Assembly (NCBI GenBank): GCA_032622095.1
Contig: CP136065.1
Coordinates: 99,517,343 to 99,581,342 of the forward strand
From: Siphonodentalium dalli
Taxonomy: Eukaryota; Mollusca; Scaphopoda; Gadilida; Siphonodentaliidae
DNA length: 64,000 nt
Reading direction: 5' to 3'
The notes under the pieces: generated by a model
The model's input: only the letters and a program-made list of their open reading frames with translations
Told to the model about the DNA's origin: nothing
Databases searched by the model: none
Part shown: positions 30,136 through 44,100 of the stretch, piece by piece
How the letters are laid out: each line of letters begins with the position of its first letter
Numbering within the stretch: position 1 is the stretch's first letter
Translations under genes and position numbers: made by a program

Positions 30136-31840
30136 TTAGCCAATGTTCCAGTTGGTCAGGGTCCCAGTTAGCCACGGTCACAGTTAGCTGGCATTCGATC
30201 AAACTCCATGCAGGGTTTAGCTCCTTTGATGAATCGGTAAGACAGCTGCTACCGGCAATATTTTACCCACATTTGGTGAACTTCCGCGATATTAAGATAT
30301 ATACTAGCGAACATAGCAACATTCTTCCCTTATTAAGCACACAAAATATCGGACAGAATGTGTGTAATTTCGTACCTTAAGTTTGGAAAGTCCCACTAGT
30401 ACCAAAGAACTATATTGCGAAATGGTGTGATTTGGTTCTCTGATTATTTAATCAACACAAATGTCTAAACGCACATAGACGACAACAGGCATGGCAATTC
30501 AAACACAAGAGTTCTAATTTGCTGCAATTTTGACGAGCAGATTGCGAAAATCGTCAGCAAAACTAACGCTAAGTTTTTAGTGAGGTAATTGTTCTCAACC
30601 CACATAGGAAATTTTACTTTCAGGCAATCAGTTTTCGTCATTTTGGCTGGAAAATCCCATGCTAAATATAGAAACCAGACTAGTACCTCGCCGGTGACAG
30701 AGTCAGAGAGGAAGTATGAGTGGGGTGCGATCTGGTATTCTATGTGTAGTGGCTGCGGTATTTATAGAAGTTGCGCAAGAGGTCTTGATCGAAACATGTT
30801 GGTCACACTCATTAGATGCTTTATTGTGAGATCGAGTCTGGTTAATTCTTCTTCTTCTTTGTGATACAGTGCAAGTCCTGGCAGAGGTGTATTTCTGTTG
30901 GGACACTATCGCACTATTGTGTGCCATCGATGGGTGATAAGTTAATTGCTGATTACGGACGCTGCTAGTCTAATTTAAAGTTGTGGACGTGGTGCAACTT
31001 ACGCATTTCTGTCGTTTACATTACACTTTTGCACAACAGCTTATAAAACACTCTGAATAATGGACTGTGATACAAACGAGCCATCATAGCAACGACCTCT
31101 CCCTAACAATCGTAATCTTATTCGTGTCAAATTGATAATGTGATTTTTTATTTTTTTGTTTCCCCCGCGAAAATAGGAGACTCTTCTCGGTTAAATATTT
31201 CATACACTAGAATATGTTCTTAAGAAAGTTAATTAAAACAAAGTGTTCGCAAAATATATCACGAGTAAAAGAAAACGACCGAGTGAGAATGACACTGCTT
31301 CTATTTTCGAGGAAATACAACCACTTCCATACTTTAGACACAAGTTTAGTTTTTCGTTGAAAAATCAGGAAAATAAAAAAATTTACTTCGTATCTGTTCG
31401 TGTGTTTCCGGCAATTTTCGATTTCTATAAAAGTTTTCGGGAAATCCCAAACAACGTCTCTTGATTTTTGTCATAAACTCAGTACATTTTCCACAAATTC
31501 CAGCTCCATTCGGCTTTATCTGGTATGTTTTGTCACGGACAGGTATACATGTGTACTTTTACGGCATCATTCAATGTTTGGTAGGTTGGTTTCTCTTGAC
31601 TCACTAAACACACTCAGGTGCAGTATGTGTGAGTGTGTGCATGTTTTTTTTTTAGGGGGGGGGGTGGGAGCGTTGTATAATACTATAAGTATTCCATCGA
31701 AATATTGTAACGTCATTTAACCATATCCATGCTTACATGTATAATGGACCTTTCCGTAAATACCGCCCCATTTTCAATCGTATATAGCCAATGAGCATCA
31801 TGCAGGATGCTCGAAGTACAGGGAACTGATATGAGTGATA
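30136..31840. other. Stretch downstream of the small minus-strand gene
   Basis: Several 70-105 codon frames exist but none joins with splice sites or resembles a known family. The 31630-31670 part is a T/G-rich tract. No feature supported. Confidence 0.3.
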
Positions 31841-31855
31841 ATGATATTGTTATCT

Positions 31856-31861
31856 TTATTT
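31856..31861 (-). terminator. Possible poly(A) signal of the small minus-strand gene
   Basis: The minus strand reads AATAAA here, about 160 nt after the TAG at 32022. It is the first such hexamer I noticed downstream of the stop. Confidence 0.3.
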
Positions 31862-32021
31862 CTGGTTCAGTCGGTTATGCCACCCTTCTACATTATTGTT
31901 AGTTCTGATACTTCTTCCGAAGACTGACCATTCATCAACTCATGACTATACTGGGCTCTTTATCAAGCTATTTTCTATGTATGTCATATGTAGTTGTTAA
32001 TTGACGTGTGGACTTGGCTGT

Positions 32022-32138
32022 CTATACCTTTGCCTTTAGTTGTTCGAATGCAGCAGGTATGTCAGTGGCAGGCAGGGATGGATTAGAGAACATTATTACT
32101 CTTGTTGACTGAAGGTGTGTCAAGACTGTTTCGAAAAC
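32022..32138 (-). CDS. Small minus-strand gene, terminal exon
   Basis: Acceptor 'ataatttattttcag', then VFETVLTHLQSTRVIMFSN and PSLPATDIPAAFEQLKAKV, then TAG at 32022-32024. The sequence AAG|gtatag could also be read as a weak donor after LKAK, but the stop gives the simpler model. Confidence 0.65.
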   Translation of the reverse strand, partial: VFETVLTHLQSTRVIMFSNPSLPATDIPAAFEQLKAKV

Positions 32139-35100
32139 CTGAAAATAAATTATTGTTGATTTGAAATTTAGACATTTACTAATTTTGCTTTATGATTATA
32201 TATTCTTTTTTTTATTTATTTATCATTTATTCATCACTTTGTATTTCATCAAATTATTTTAATTAATTTTGTATTTATTTGATTTATACCTTACTAATGC
32301 TGAAGGGGTCACTCTCACCAAAAAAAGTGCTGACGGGTATACACAGGATTTGAAAATGTGCTGAAGGGTACACAGGGTTTGAAATGTCGTTCTAAATGAC
32401 GTTTAGTTTTCGTATCTGCCATGATTTCTGTTAGAGAATAATTTCTTACGTTCCAATGAACATTAAAATGAACTGAAAACAAACTGCTAATTGGCGCCAG
32501 ACTTTCATAAACACAAGTTAAGTAATGGTGTTCTTGCTGATCACAAACCCTGTGTACCTTTCAGCACATTTTCAAACCCTGTGTACCCTTCAGCACTTTT
32601 TAGCTCAACTTACTTGTAAGTTTGAGCTATTGCCATGGTTTGGCGTCCGTCGTCCGTGTGTCCGTGTGTCCGTGTGTCCGTGCGTCCGTCAACAATTTCC
32701 TTTGGCGCGGGCTACAGGTTGTACCTTTGGTCTGATCTTCATGAAATTTGTCATGAATGTTGACATTGACATGTAGATGGGAACGAGTCATTTTTGGGTC
32801 ATTCGGCCAAAAAACATGGCCGCTGGCAGCCATCTTGGATTTCAAGATTCAATCCATTGGCGCGGCCTACAGGTCGTACTGTTCATCTGATCATCATGAA
32901 ATTTGTCATTGATGTTAATAATGACATGTAGATGGGAACGAGTGATTTTGGGGTCGTTCGGCCAAAAAACATGGCTGCCAGTAGCCATCTTGGATTTTAC
33001 TCTTTGCATGACTAAATCCTTTGGCGCGGGCAACAGGTCGTTGTTTTGGTCGGAAGTTTATGAAATTTGTCATGGATGTTAACACTGTCATGTAGATGGG
33101 AACGAGTGATTTTGGGGTCGTTCGGCCAAAAAACATGGCTGCCAGCAGCCATCTTGGATTTTACTCTTTGCATGACTAAATCCTTTGGCGCGGGCTACAG
33201 GTTGTACCTTTGGTCTAATCTTTATGAAATTTGTCATGAATGTTGACATTGACATGTAGATGGGAACGAATCAATGTGGGGTCATTCTGCCAAAAAACAT
33301 GGCCGCTGGTGGCCATCTTAGATTTCAAAATTCAATCCATTGGCGCGGGCTACAGGTCGTACTGTTCGTCTGATCATCATGAAATTTGTCATGGATGTTA
33401 ATATTGACATGTAGATGGGAACGAGTCATTTTGGGGTTGTTCGGCCAATAAACATGGCCACCAGCAGCCATCTTGGATTTTACTCTTTGCATGACTAAAT
33501 CCTTTGGCGCGGGCTACAGGTCGTAGCTTCGATCGGAACATCATGAAATTGGTCATGGATGTTAACAATGACATGTAGATGGGAACGAGTGATTTTGGGG
33601 TCGTTCGGCCGAAAAACATGGCCGCCAGCAGCCATCTTGGATTTTACTCTTTGCATGACTAAATCCTTTGGCCCGGGCTACAGGTCGTACCTTTGGTCTG
33701 ATCTTTATGAAATTTGTCATGAATGTTGACATTGACATGTAGATGGGAACGAGTCATTTTGGGGTCATTCTGCCAAAAAACATGGCCGCTGGCAGCCATC
33801 TTGGATTTCAAGATTCAATCCATTGGCGCGGGCTACAGGTCGTACTGTTCGTCTGATCATCATGAAATTTGTCATGGATGTTAATATTGACATGTAGATG
33901 GGAACGAGTCATTTTGGGGTTGTTCGGCCAATAAACATGGCCACCAGCAGCCATCTTGGATTTTACTCTTTGCATGACTAAATCCTTTGGCGCGGGCTAC
34001 AGGTCGTAGCTTCGATCGGAACATCATGAAATTTGTCATGGATGTTAACAATGACATGTAGATGGGAACGAGTGATTTTGGGGTCGTTCGGCCGAAAAAC
34101 ATGGCCGCCAGCAGCCATCTTGGATTTTACTCTTTGCATGACTAAATCCTTTGGCCCGGGCTACAGGTCGTACCTTTGGTCTGATCTTTATGAAATTTGT
34201 CATGAATGTTGACATTGACATGTAGATGGGAACGAGTCATTTTGGGGTCATTCGGCCTAAAAACATGGCCGCTGGCAGCCATCTTGGATTTCAAGATTCA
34301 ATCCATTGGCGCGGGCTACAGATCGTACTGTTCGCCTGATCATCATGAAATTTGTCATTGATGTTAATAATGACATGTAGATGGCAACGAGTGATTTTGG
34401 TGTCGTTCGGCCAAAAAACATGGCCGCCAGCAGCCATCTTGGATTTTACTCTTTGCATGACTAAATCCTTTGGCGCGGGCTACATGTTGTACCTTTGGTC
34501 TAATCTTTATGAAATTTGTCATGAATGTTGACATTGACATGTAGATGGGAACGAATCATTGTGGGGTCATTCGGCCAAAAAACATGGCCGCTGGTGGCCA
34601 TCTTAGATTTCAAAATTCAATCCATTGGCGCGGGCTACAGGTCGTACTGTTCGTCTGATCATCATGAAATTTGTCATGGATGTTAATATTGACATGTAGA
34701 TGGGAACGAGTCATTTTGGGGTCGTTCGGCCCATAAACATGGCCGCCAGCAGCCATCTTGGATTTTACTCTTTGCATGACTAAATCCTTTGGCGCGGGCT
34801 ACAGGTCGTAGCTTTGATCGGAACATCATGAAATTTGTCATGGATGTTAACAATGACATGTAGATGGGAACGAGTGATTTTGGAGTTGTTCGGCCGAAAA
34901 ACATGGCCGCCAGCAGCCATCTTGGATTTTACTCTTTGCATGACTAAATCCTTTGGCCCGGGCTACAGGTCGTACCTTTGGTCTGATCTTTATGAAATTT
35001 GTCATGAATGTTGACATTGACATGTAGATGGGAACGAGTCATTTTGGGGTCATTCTGCCAAAAAACATGGCCGCTGGCAGCCATCTTGGATTTCGAGATT

Positions 35101-38100
35101 CAATCCATTGGCGCGGGCTACAGGTCGTACTGTTCGTCTGATCATCATGAAATTTGTCATGGATGTTAATATTGACATGTAGATGGGAACGAGTCATTTT
35201 GGGGTTGTTCGGCCAATAAACATGGCCACCAGCAGCCATCTTGGATTTTACTCTTTGCATGACTAAATCCTTTGGCGCGGGCTACAGGTCGTAGCTTCGA
35301 TCGGAACATCATGAAATTTGTCATGGATGTTAACAATGACATGTAGATGGGAACGAGTGATTTTGGAGTTGTTCGGCCGAAAAACATGGCTGCCAGCAGC
35401 CATCTTGGATTTTACTCTTTGCATGACTAAATCCTTTGGCCCGGGCTACAGGTCGTACCTTTGGTCTGATCTTTATGAAATTTGTCATGAATGTTGACAT
35501 TGACATGTAGATGGGAACGAGTCATTTTGGGGTCATTCGGCCTAAAAACATTGCCGCTGGCAGCCATCTTGGATTTCAAGATTCAATCCATTGGCGCGGG
35601 CTACAGATCGTACTGTTCGCCTGATCATCATGAAATTTGTCATTGATGTTAATAATGACATGTAGATGGGAACGAGTGATTTTGGTGTCGCTCGGCCAAA
35701 AAACATGGCCGCCAGCAGCCATCTTGTATTTTACTCTTTGCATGACTAAATCCTTTGGCGCGGGCTACAGGTCGTACCTTTGGTCTGATCTTTATGAAAT
35801 TTGTCATGAATGTTGACATTGACATGTAGATGGGAACGAGTCATTTTGGGGTCATTCGGCCAAAAAACATGGCCGCTGGCAGCCATCTTGGATTTCAAGA
35901 TTCAATCCATTGGCGCGGGCTACAGGTCGTACTGTTCGTCTGATCATCATGAAATTTGTCATTGATGTTAATAATGACATGTAGATGGGAACGAGTGATT
36001 TTGGGGTCGTTCGGCCAAAAAACATGGCTGCCAGCAGCCATCTTGGATTTTACTCTTTGCATGACTAAATCCTTTGGCGCGGGCTACAGGTCGTTGTGTT
36101 CGTCGGAAGTTTATGAAATTTGTCATGGATGTTAACACTGACATGTAGATGGGAACGAGTGATTTTGGAGTCGTTCGGCCAAAAAACATGGCCGCCATCT
36201 TGGATATTACTCTTTGCATGACTAAATCCTTTGGCGCGGGCTATAGGTTGCCTTTGGTCTAATCTTTATAAAATTTGTCATGAACGTTGACATTGACATG
36301 TAGATGGGAACGAATCATTGTCGGGTCATTCGGCCAAAAAACATGGCTGCTGGCGGCCATCTTGGATTTCAAAATTCAATCCATTGGCGCGGGCTACAGG
36401 TCGTACTGTTCGTCTGATCATCATGAAATTTGTCATGAATGATAACAATGACATGTAGATGGGATCGAGTCGTTATGGGGTCATTTGGTCAAAAAACATG
36501 GCCGCCAGCAGCCATCTTGGATTTTACTCTTTGCATGACTAAATCCTTTGGTGCGGGCTACAGGTCGTAGCTTTGGTCAAATGGTCATGAAATTTGTCAT
36601 TAATTATAACAATGACATGTAGATGGGAACGAGTCGTTTTGGGGTCATTCGGTCAAAAAACATTGCCACCAGCATTTTAATTTTTGCATGACTAAATCCT
36701 TTGGCGTGGGCTACAGGTCATACCTTTGGTCTGATATTTATTAAATTTGTCATGAATGTTGACATTGACATGTAGATGGGAACGAATCATTGTGGGGTCA
36801 TTCGGCCAAAAAACATGGCTGCCAGCGGCCATCTTGGATTTTAAAATTCAATCCATTGGCGCGGTCTACAGGTCGTACTGTTCGTCTGATCATCATGAAA
36901 TTTGTATGTCGTAGCTTTGGTCAGATCTTCATAAAATTTGTCATGGATGTTAACAATTATACGTAGATGGGAACGAGTTCTTTTGGGGTCAATTGGCCAA
37001 AAAAAATGGCCACCAGCAGCCATCTTGTATTTTACTCTTTGCATCACTAAATCCTTTGGCGCATGTTAGACATTTCAATTAGCACCTTTCCTATTCCTCC
37101 ATTTACTGTCAACCATTAAATTATTCCCCTACCTAAGTTGAGCTACAGTGTCATTGACACTTTCATTTTGGTGAGAGTTACCCCTTCAGCCTTACGAATA
37201 CTATTGGTATTACTATCGTTGATTATTAAAACTATAGTTTACTTAAAGGCCCACTTAATTTTCGAGTCACTGATTATTTTTTTTATAGTTCCTTGATATA
37301 TGGTTTTAATAACAATCTATGCCATAAAATGATTAATACACTATAATTCATCACCATTTGAAACATCTGTGTCTTGGAAGTATGACCATAGAGAAATAGA
37401 AAACAACTGAAATCATAAAAAGATCCCTTCCCCCCCCCCCCCCCCCCCCCCGTTTTGGCTCCCAGAATGCAACATAATTAAAACTAAAAATATATTTTCA
37501 ATGGAAGGGGAATAACTCTATCTTTAAAATATAGAGTTATCCTCCCTTCATTGAATATAATACACTGCACAACAAAACCAGATGAAACTTAAGCACAAAA
37601 ACACTTCAGTAACTCATCAAAAACAACATGTTCACAGTTTATTACACCAGATAAGTTGACAATACAATGTTTTGGAGCTTCCTCTATCAAATGGTATATA
37701 CTAGGTAGCTGCATTGAGACACAGAGTGAAATTGCCATCAATATTATTAATTTCAACCTACATGTAAATCTCCACCCATCAATATTAGTATGCCATCATG
37801 ATTTTTAGACACCTGAGAGAACATTAAAGATACAGGTGGCGTTGGCGGTGGGTATGCTGTTAAAATATTCACCTCCATCAAAAACCGCCTTAACACGTTG
37901 AGTGCCGGAAATCAATTAGTAATCTCGCCAGTTTGCCAAATCGTGGCAAGATAGATACCCTTAGTAGACCATAATTTGGCTTCAATGAAGCAAGAATTGG
38001 ATGACGTCGCGAGTTTAGATGGCAGAAACGGCGATTGATAGTACTACGAGATAACTCGTAGCCGGCACTGGCGGAAGGAATTTTGGTATTCCCACCACCA

Positions 38101-41100
38101 GTGCCAACTACGAGTTATCTCGTAGACATAATTGGACACGTTTGAGCAACAAATATGAAGTAGAAAGTACCCAAACAAGTTATTTTTGGGGTAAGCATAT
38201 TTATGGAGGTGTGGGTGTCCTTGTGGTGGTTATAGCTCGTTATATAGTTATATTATGGCTGTTGCACAATGGAGAAAATTACTTATATGAGCATGCATGG
38301 CTACAGACGTGGAATCGGGTGAACTTGTTTCCTGTGAGGATGAGTTTATTTCGTCCAGTAATGACTACGAGCATGCATCTTCTGTTGTTTCTGGGATTGT
38401 AAGTTATCTCCAATTTAGCCTGATTTAGGCCTATGCTAGCGTTCCAAAGTACAGCCCAAAATAATAGTGTAGGAAGAATTGTCAGCACAAAATTAAAACA
38501 ACCATGCAGCAGTAGCCAAACAGATCCATGTACATACAGGAGTGTGCTACATGTAACGGTTCCATATAATCCATCCGTCTGGAAATAAGTCACCCTTTAC
38601 TGTAAACCTCTATGCTACACAAAACCATTTATCCGTACATACATGTAGAACAGTTCGATGAACTGCATGACATCTAACGTACGGTAATTGTTACGCTTTC
38701 CATTGTCCAACGCGTTCGGAAGAGGGTACAATTTAGCTTTTGGGAATAATTGTTCCGCTTTACTTGAATTATAAATTATAAAATACCTAGCCCCCAAATG
38801 GAGCCGCACAGTGTATTCCAAAAACAACTGCTGTGTTCCATAATAATGAGATAATGGTGGCATCAACGCGCGTAACGTCGTGGATTATATACGCTTATCT
38901 TGAGTTGGGTGCGTCCACTCGCACATATGAGTGAGGGGGAACATATTTGGCAGGCCTGTGTGACGTGTGTGAGTGGTTGTGCGAAGTTTCAATGTGTTGA
39001 AACACAACGATGTAATCATTCCTCAAAACTGCCTTCGCATGTTTGAACATTGTGAATATCCATCCCCCTGACTGTTTGCATGCGTGCACATTGCCATTCT
39101 ATATTGAATACCAAAAGCCCTGTCTAATTGCCTACACACGACTGCCTCTGGTGGTCACTCAGTGAGAGTGTGTCAGCACAAATGGGCATTTTGAGTAGAA
39201 TATATGTGCTTTTGGTGCTCACTTCAGTTGAACGATGTAAGGCGAGCCACACTATTTATTTGATAAAATCACTGTTCTGATGTCCCGAGGCGGGTTTTCG
39301 TGGTGTATCGACCTATTCCACTGCTTCCGTTTGTCAGTTACATGACATGGAAACTACTACGAGATAACTCGTAGTGGCAACCTGCGAAGGTTGCGTACTA
39401 CGAGATAACTCGTAGTGGCACTCAACGTGTTAAACAGAAAGAATAGTAAAATATAGACAGAATGTTTTCTTATAGCAATCAGAAATATGGCATAAACAGT
39501 ATGTTATTGTCAATTTTTTTCCCTTTGTTATGTAAACAAAAGCAAAAAACGTTACGTTACCTGGCTTTTGACAGTTTTGTTTAGATCCGGATATGGTAAA
39601 CATAAAGAGCGTTATTTGTTACTGTTTTCCTGATATGGAAATAATAAAGATTGTTTATATCATTTGTGTGTGATTATAACCAATAGAAATGTGCTATGTT
39701 ATGTAAACAGAAGCACAACTTCTGTAACACGGGCAGGCTCTTGTTTACGTACACAATCGTACGTCTTGACGACAATATACTATTTACTCGCGGATTATGT
39801 TGTGGCATATGCTTGCTTGCTTGTTGTGGATTTCCCTCCTTTAAGTGAGGAGCACCCCATTATATTGGGTATATAAAATAATGGAAGTAAAAATAAGTCA
39901 AATAAAACCAGGTAAAACTGCAATAGTGATAAAATAGTTGGTAAAATTGTGGTACTAGTGAGTTAAAAGATTTGTGTGTACGTAAGTTACACTTAAGAAC
40001 TTTTAAGTTGAGCTTTCGTATGTATATATGTACATGTATATTTTTGTTTTGTTTTTAAGATTGGTATAGTTAAAATTGTCGTATTGACAAGAATATTTAC
40101 AGGTAGTTGTTTTGCCTGTACAGCTCGGCTAGTTTGTCATTTTATATGTGCTTGTCTGCTTCTGTTTTTAAAGTGTTTACTCTATGCACATGAATTGAGT
40201 ATAAGAAATTTCTTGCCAGAAATATGAACAAAACTATATATAGTTTAATATTCCTTCTGTTGATGGCGATTTGAACAATAATGAATATTCTGCAATGAAC
40301 GCCGCCCGTGCCTTTAAAAAAAAATTTTTATAAAATTTATTCAATTTTTTTTTACAATTTGTATGGTTACATATGAATTCCCTGAAATAAAATATAGCAT
40401 TCCAGTAAAACATATTTGTTGATATTTATCTATCAATTATGTGCCCTCATGAGAAATGTGTCATATATATTGGGGCTGAGATCTAGCTCTCCCTTCATAC
40501 ATGTATAGTCCTGTAGTCCACCATCTGTCCCATGCCCTCCAGTGTGAATTAGTTCACATGGGGAGATTGGGACAGAAGCTGGAAGAATGAATGGACATGT
40601 TATTTAATTATATTTATTGTTCATTGTAAAATGAAAGCTGGTTTTGTTTTATTATGCAAGAACTTTTAGGTGAAAACTGCAGAGGTTGTAAATCAAGCAG
40701 AATTTTAGGGTTATTGTTTTCATGGGGAAATTTTATGTTGCCATGTTGTACTCTTTTTGTATAAACTAGATTGCTGCTTTTGTATTTAGTTTGCCTTTAT
40801 CACATCTGGTTATGTAAATATACCGTTTAATAAATAGTATCAATTTGTTGATAGAGAGGGTGTGGTTTGTTTTATCTGTGCCAAACATTATATATATCTC
40901 TTCTTGCTTAGTTGGGATATCTAACTGGCAATCCAGTGCTAAGATGGATTTCATATTTGTCCATAAGTTTTCCACCAACGGACAGGTAGCTAAGAGGTGA
41001 CTTGTAGTCTCACTGTCCTGTTTACAGAAGGTACAGAGATTGGAATTTAGGATTTTACATTTTTATGTTTACCCATACCATAGTATGGTAAACATAGTGT

Positions 41101-44100
41101 CGTTGCCCGGTTTGACCACTCGTCGTTCGTCCGTCTGTCTGTCTGTCTGTCTGTCCGTCTGTCCGTAGACACTTTACGAGTAATGCGATAACTCAAACAT
41201 TTTCTATCCGATCGAAATCAAATTTTGTATATGGGTTTCTCAGCCCAAAATACAGATCGAGTTCAAATTTGGGTTTGATCCGAGATTTTGTTACAGAGTT
41301 ATGGCCCTTTTTCAACTTAGAATTCACGCATTCTGCCATAACTCAAACATTTTTTATCTGATTGGAACCAAATTTGGTATGTGATTTTCACCGTTTGATC
41401 CGATTAATTTTAAAGGAGTTATGACCCTTTTTCCAGAAAAAAAAAATCATATTTTTTTTTTAGATTTAGCTCCTTGTTTTACTCATTGTGTTCATATTTT
41501 ATATGCTGGTTTATGATGACACATGGCTCACCTGTATAGTTTTTGGTATCGGTTGGTTGATCGGTTTAGAAAATAATTAACCCTGCTTACAAATGCTATC
41601 TGATGCATCAAAGTCAAACAATTTTCTTCTGATCTGCCTCATATTTCTTATCTAGGTCTTTCTTAGCACGTTCTTCATCTGTATGGATTTTGGTATTGTT
41701 TAGTTAACCCTTTCCACTCTTGTTTTTAAATAGAATTCATCCAAGCCAGGATGACTCAAACATTTTTCATCTGATCGACACCAATTTTGGTATATGAATT
41801 TCTGACCCCTAAATACATATCAGGTGCAAATATGAGTTTGATCCGGTATATTTTAACAGAGTTATGGGCCCTTTATAATTCATACCTCTTTTCCATACAC
41901 TATTAAATTTGAATAGAACAAGACACAACACATGCCTGTGTTATTGGAATGAGATAATTTATTGCTTTGGACACCTGAGTACCACTGGTGGCTGCAGACT
42001 TATAAACATCTGTCAAACTTTGATTGATGTCAGACTCTTTATTCCAGTTCTGTTCTCTGTGTTGAAACCATGCAGTTCATGGCATTATTGTTTACAGAGA
42101 CACTGTTGTCATATCTTAGAAAATAATTAATACAGGCATTCCTTAGTTCCATCATATGATGTCATTGAAAATGATTAACCCTCTGCACACATCATATGGT
42201 CTTAGAACTGATGTTTTTTATTTGATCATTCTCCTATTCTGTGTCCATGTTGATGGTGATCCACTTTTAACTTGCATGGATTTGGGATTAAAATTAACCC
42301 ATTTGATAGACACATATTATCTGATAGACATATATTTAACTTTAACTTTGAGCCAGGTTCAGTCAGTGTTTCAAGAAATGACCAATTGAATATTCATCAT
42401 TAGAGGAAATGTATTTTTTTGAAATTCCCTCATTTGCATTTGGGCTGCAGGATAATATTAACAGTGCTGGGATTCTTGAGACTGACTTATTGTATGGGTT
42501 TCTAAATCCAATGACATGCTTTTTGTTGACTTCTCTGTGTTTATCAGTTCATTAGTTTGGTTAAGATTTATCCCTTACTATCCGATTTGATAACTCAAAT
42601 ATTTCCATTGATTATGTTTATAGTTCTGGCACCGTTTATGATAACACACCTCTAACCTGCATAGTGAGGGTCATTTTGTTTATTTGCTTAAATATATTAA
42701 CATCCTTCACCAATCCTGTTGACACAATGTGATAGCTAAATATTTTTTGCATGATCACTCTATAAATAATCACATCTGTGATAATCATGACATATTCTTC
42801 ACCTGTATATATTTTTGTATTGATCGAATGGTTTTGAAAATATTTAACCTTAAAGGGGTACTGTACACAAAGATAGGCGATTTTTTTATTTACTCCCATT
42901 GAAATAACTTTCAAGTTAGATTGTGTTCGTGTTATATGAGTTTCGTATAAACCTAATTTAGCGAAGAAAATATTGATCTTGGAAACAAAAATATTACGAT
43001 TTCAAACTACGCGCCATGTTTTTGATCTTCACCGGAGAAGATGCGGTCGCAGGAAGAACCGGAAGTTCATTGCTCACAGCTTCGATTGATGCATTCAATC
43101 TCTTCCATCGAACAATCTCACTCCCTATAAAATACTTGACGCTTTATGACTCTTTGTTTCTTTCTCCTTTTTTTCGAATCGGTTATAACGGGCCTTCTTT
43201 TGCAGGTAACATGTTTTGTTTGCAACTCAATAATGTTCGCGAACGGCCGTCGATAAAAGACACGCAACATATACGATTTCAAGAACGGTAACTCGTAATG
43301 GCATAATTCTCCATTTTATGACTCCAGCCATAAATGAATTTATATTAAATAATTCAATTTAACTTTTACGATAGCCTGTTAACCGGAACGTTTTCAGTAG
43401 ACATCGTCGACTCAAATTAGTTATTTTATAATATAATATTCATATTAGATCGCTATTGTCACCGGGAATTTATTGAAATTGGGGTACAGTACCCCTTTAA
43501 CATTAATTATATTTAAACTGTTCACAAACAGAAGAATGATCAACTTAGAAGAAAATTAACATTTATATCCAATCATTAGCAATCATATTTTATATCCAGG
43601 TCTATACATCCCTCACTTGTATAGTTGATCAGGTGTTGATTTTTTTTTGTGGTGAAATATTAATAAGTTGCTATGAATTTTTAATATGCAGCTGACACAA
43701 AATATAATAAACAAAAAAATAGAAATGATAATAAAAGAAAAACACACAATATGTTATGTCTCATGTTCCAATGTAATAAATAGATAAATTGAGTTGCTAT
43801 GATGTTCATCTACTTAATTTCTTAACTATTTTATATTTAACAGCTATGGTGCTTCTCTCCCACTATGGATTGAGCTTAATTAGCTTTATCACTCTATGAG
43901 ACATATCTGTGTTGGAGTCACTAATAGGTTGAAATCAAAGCCACGTCTGTGTTAGCATTGTGTTAATGTGAGCAAGGTGCCCAATAAGTGTGATTCCACT
44001 TGTGAACTTAATAGTAAGGTGTGAATTGTTTAAAGTTTTGCACTCATTAAAAGGATGGGGTAAGGATTTATGAAAATAGCTCATCGCTGTCGCCAAGGTA

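Noticed and set aside
32627-37047. Repeated ~73-codon minus-strand frames (MFFGRTTPKSLVPIYM...)
   Set aside because: They recur at the 483/1285-bp array periods and shift frame between monomers; they are by-products of the tandem repeat, not a protein family.
43016-43291. 91-codon frame inside the TTAA-flanked MITE as a transposase fragment
   Set aside because: No catalytic pattern or family resemblance; the element is too short.
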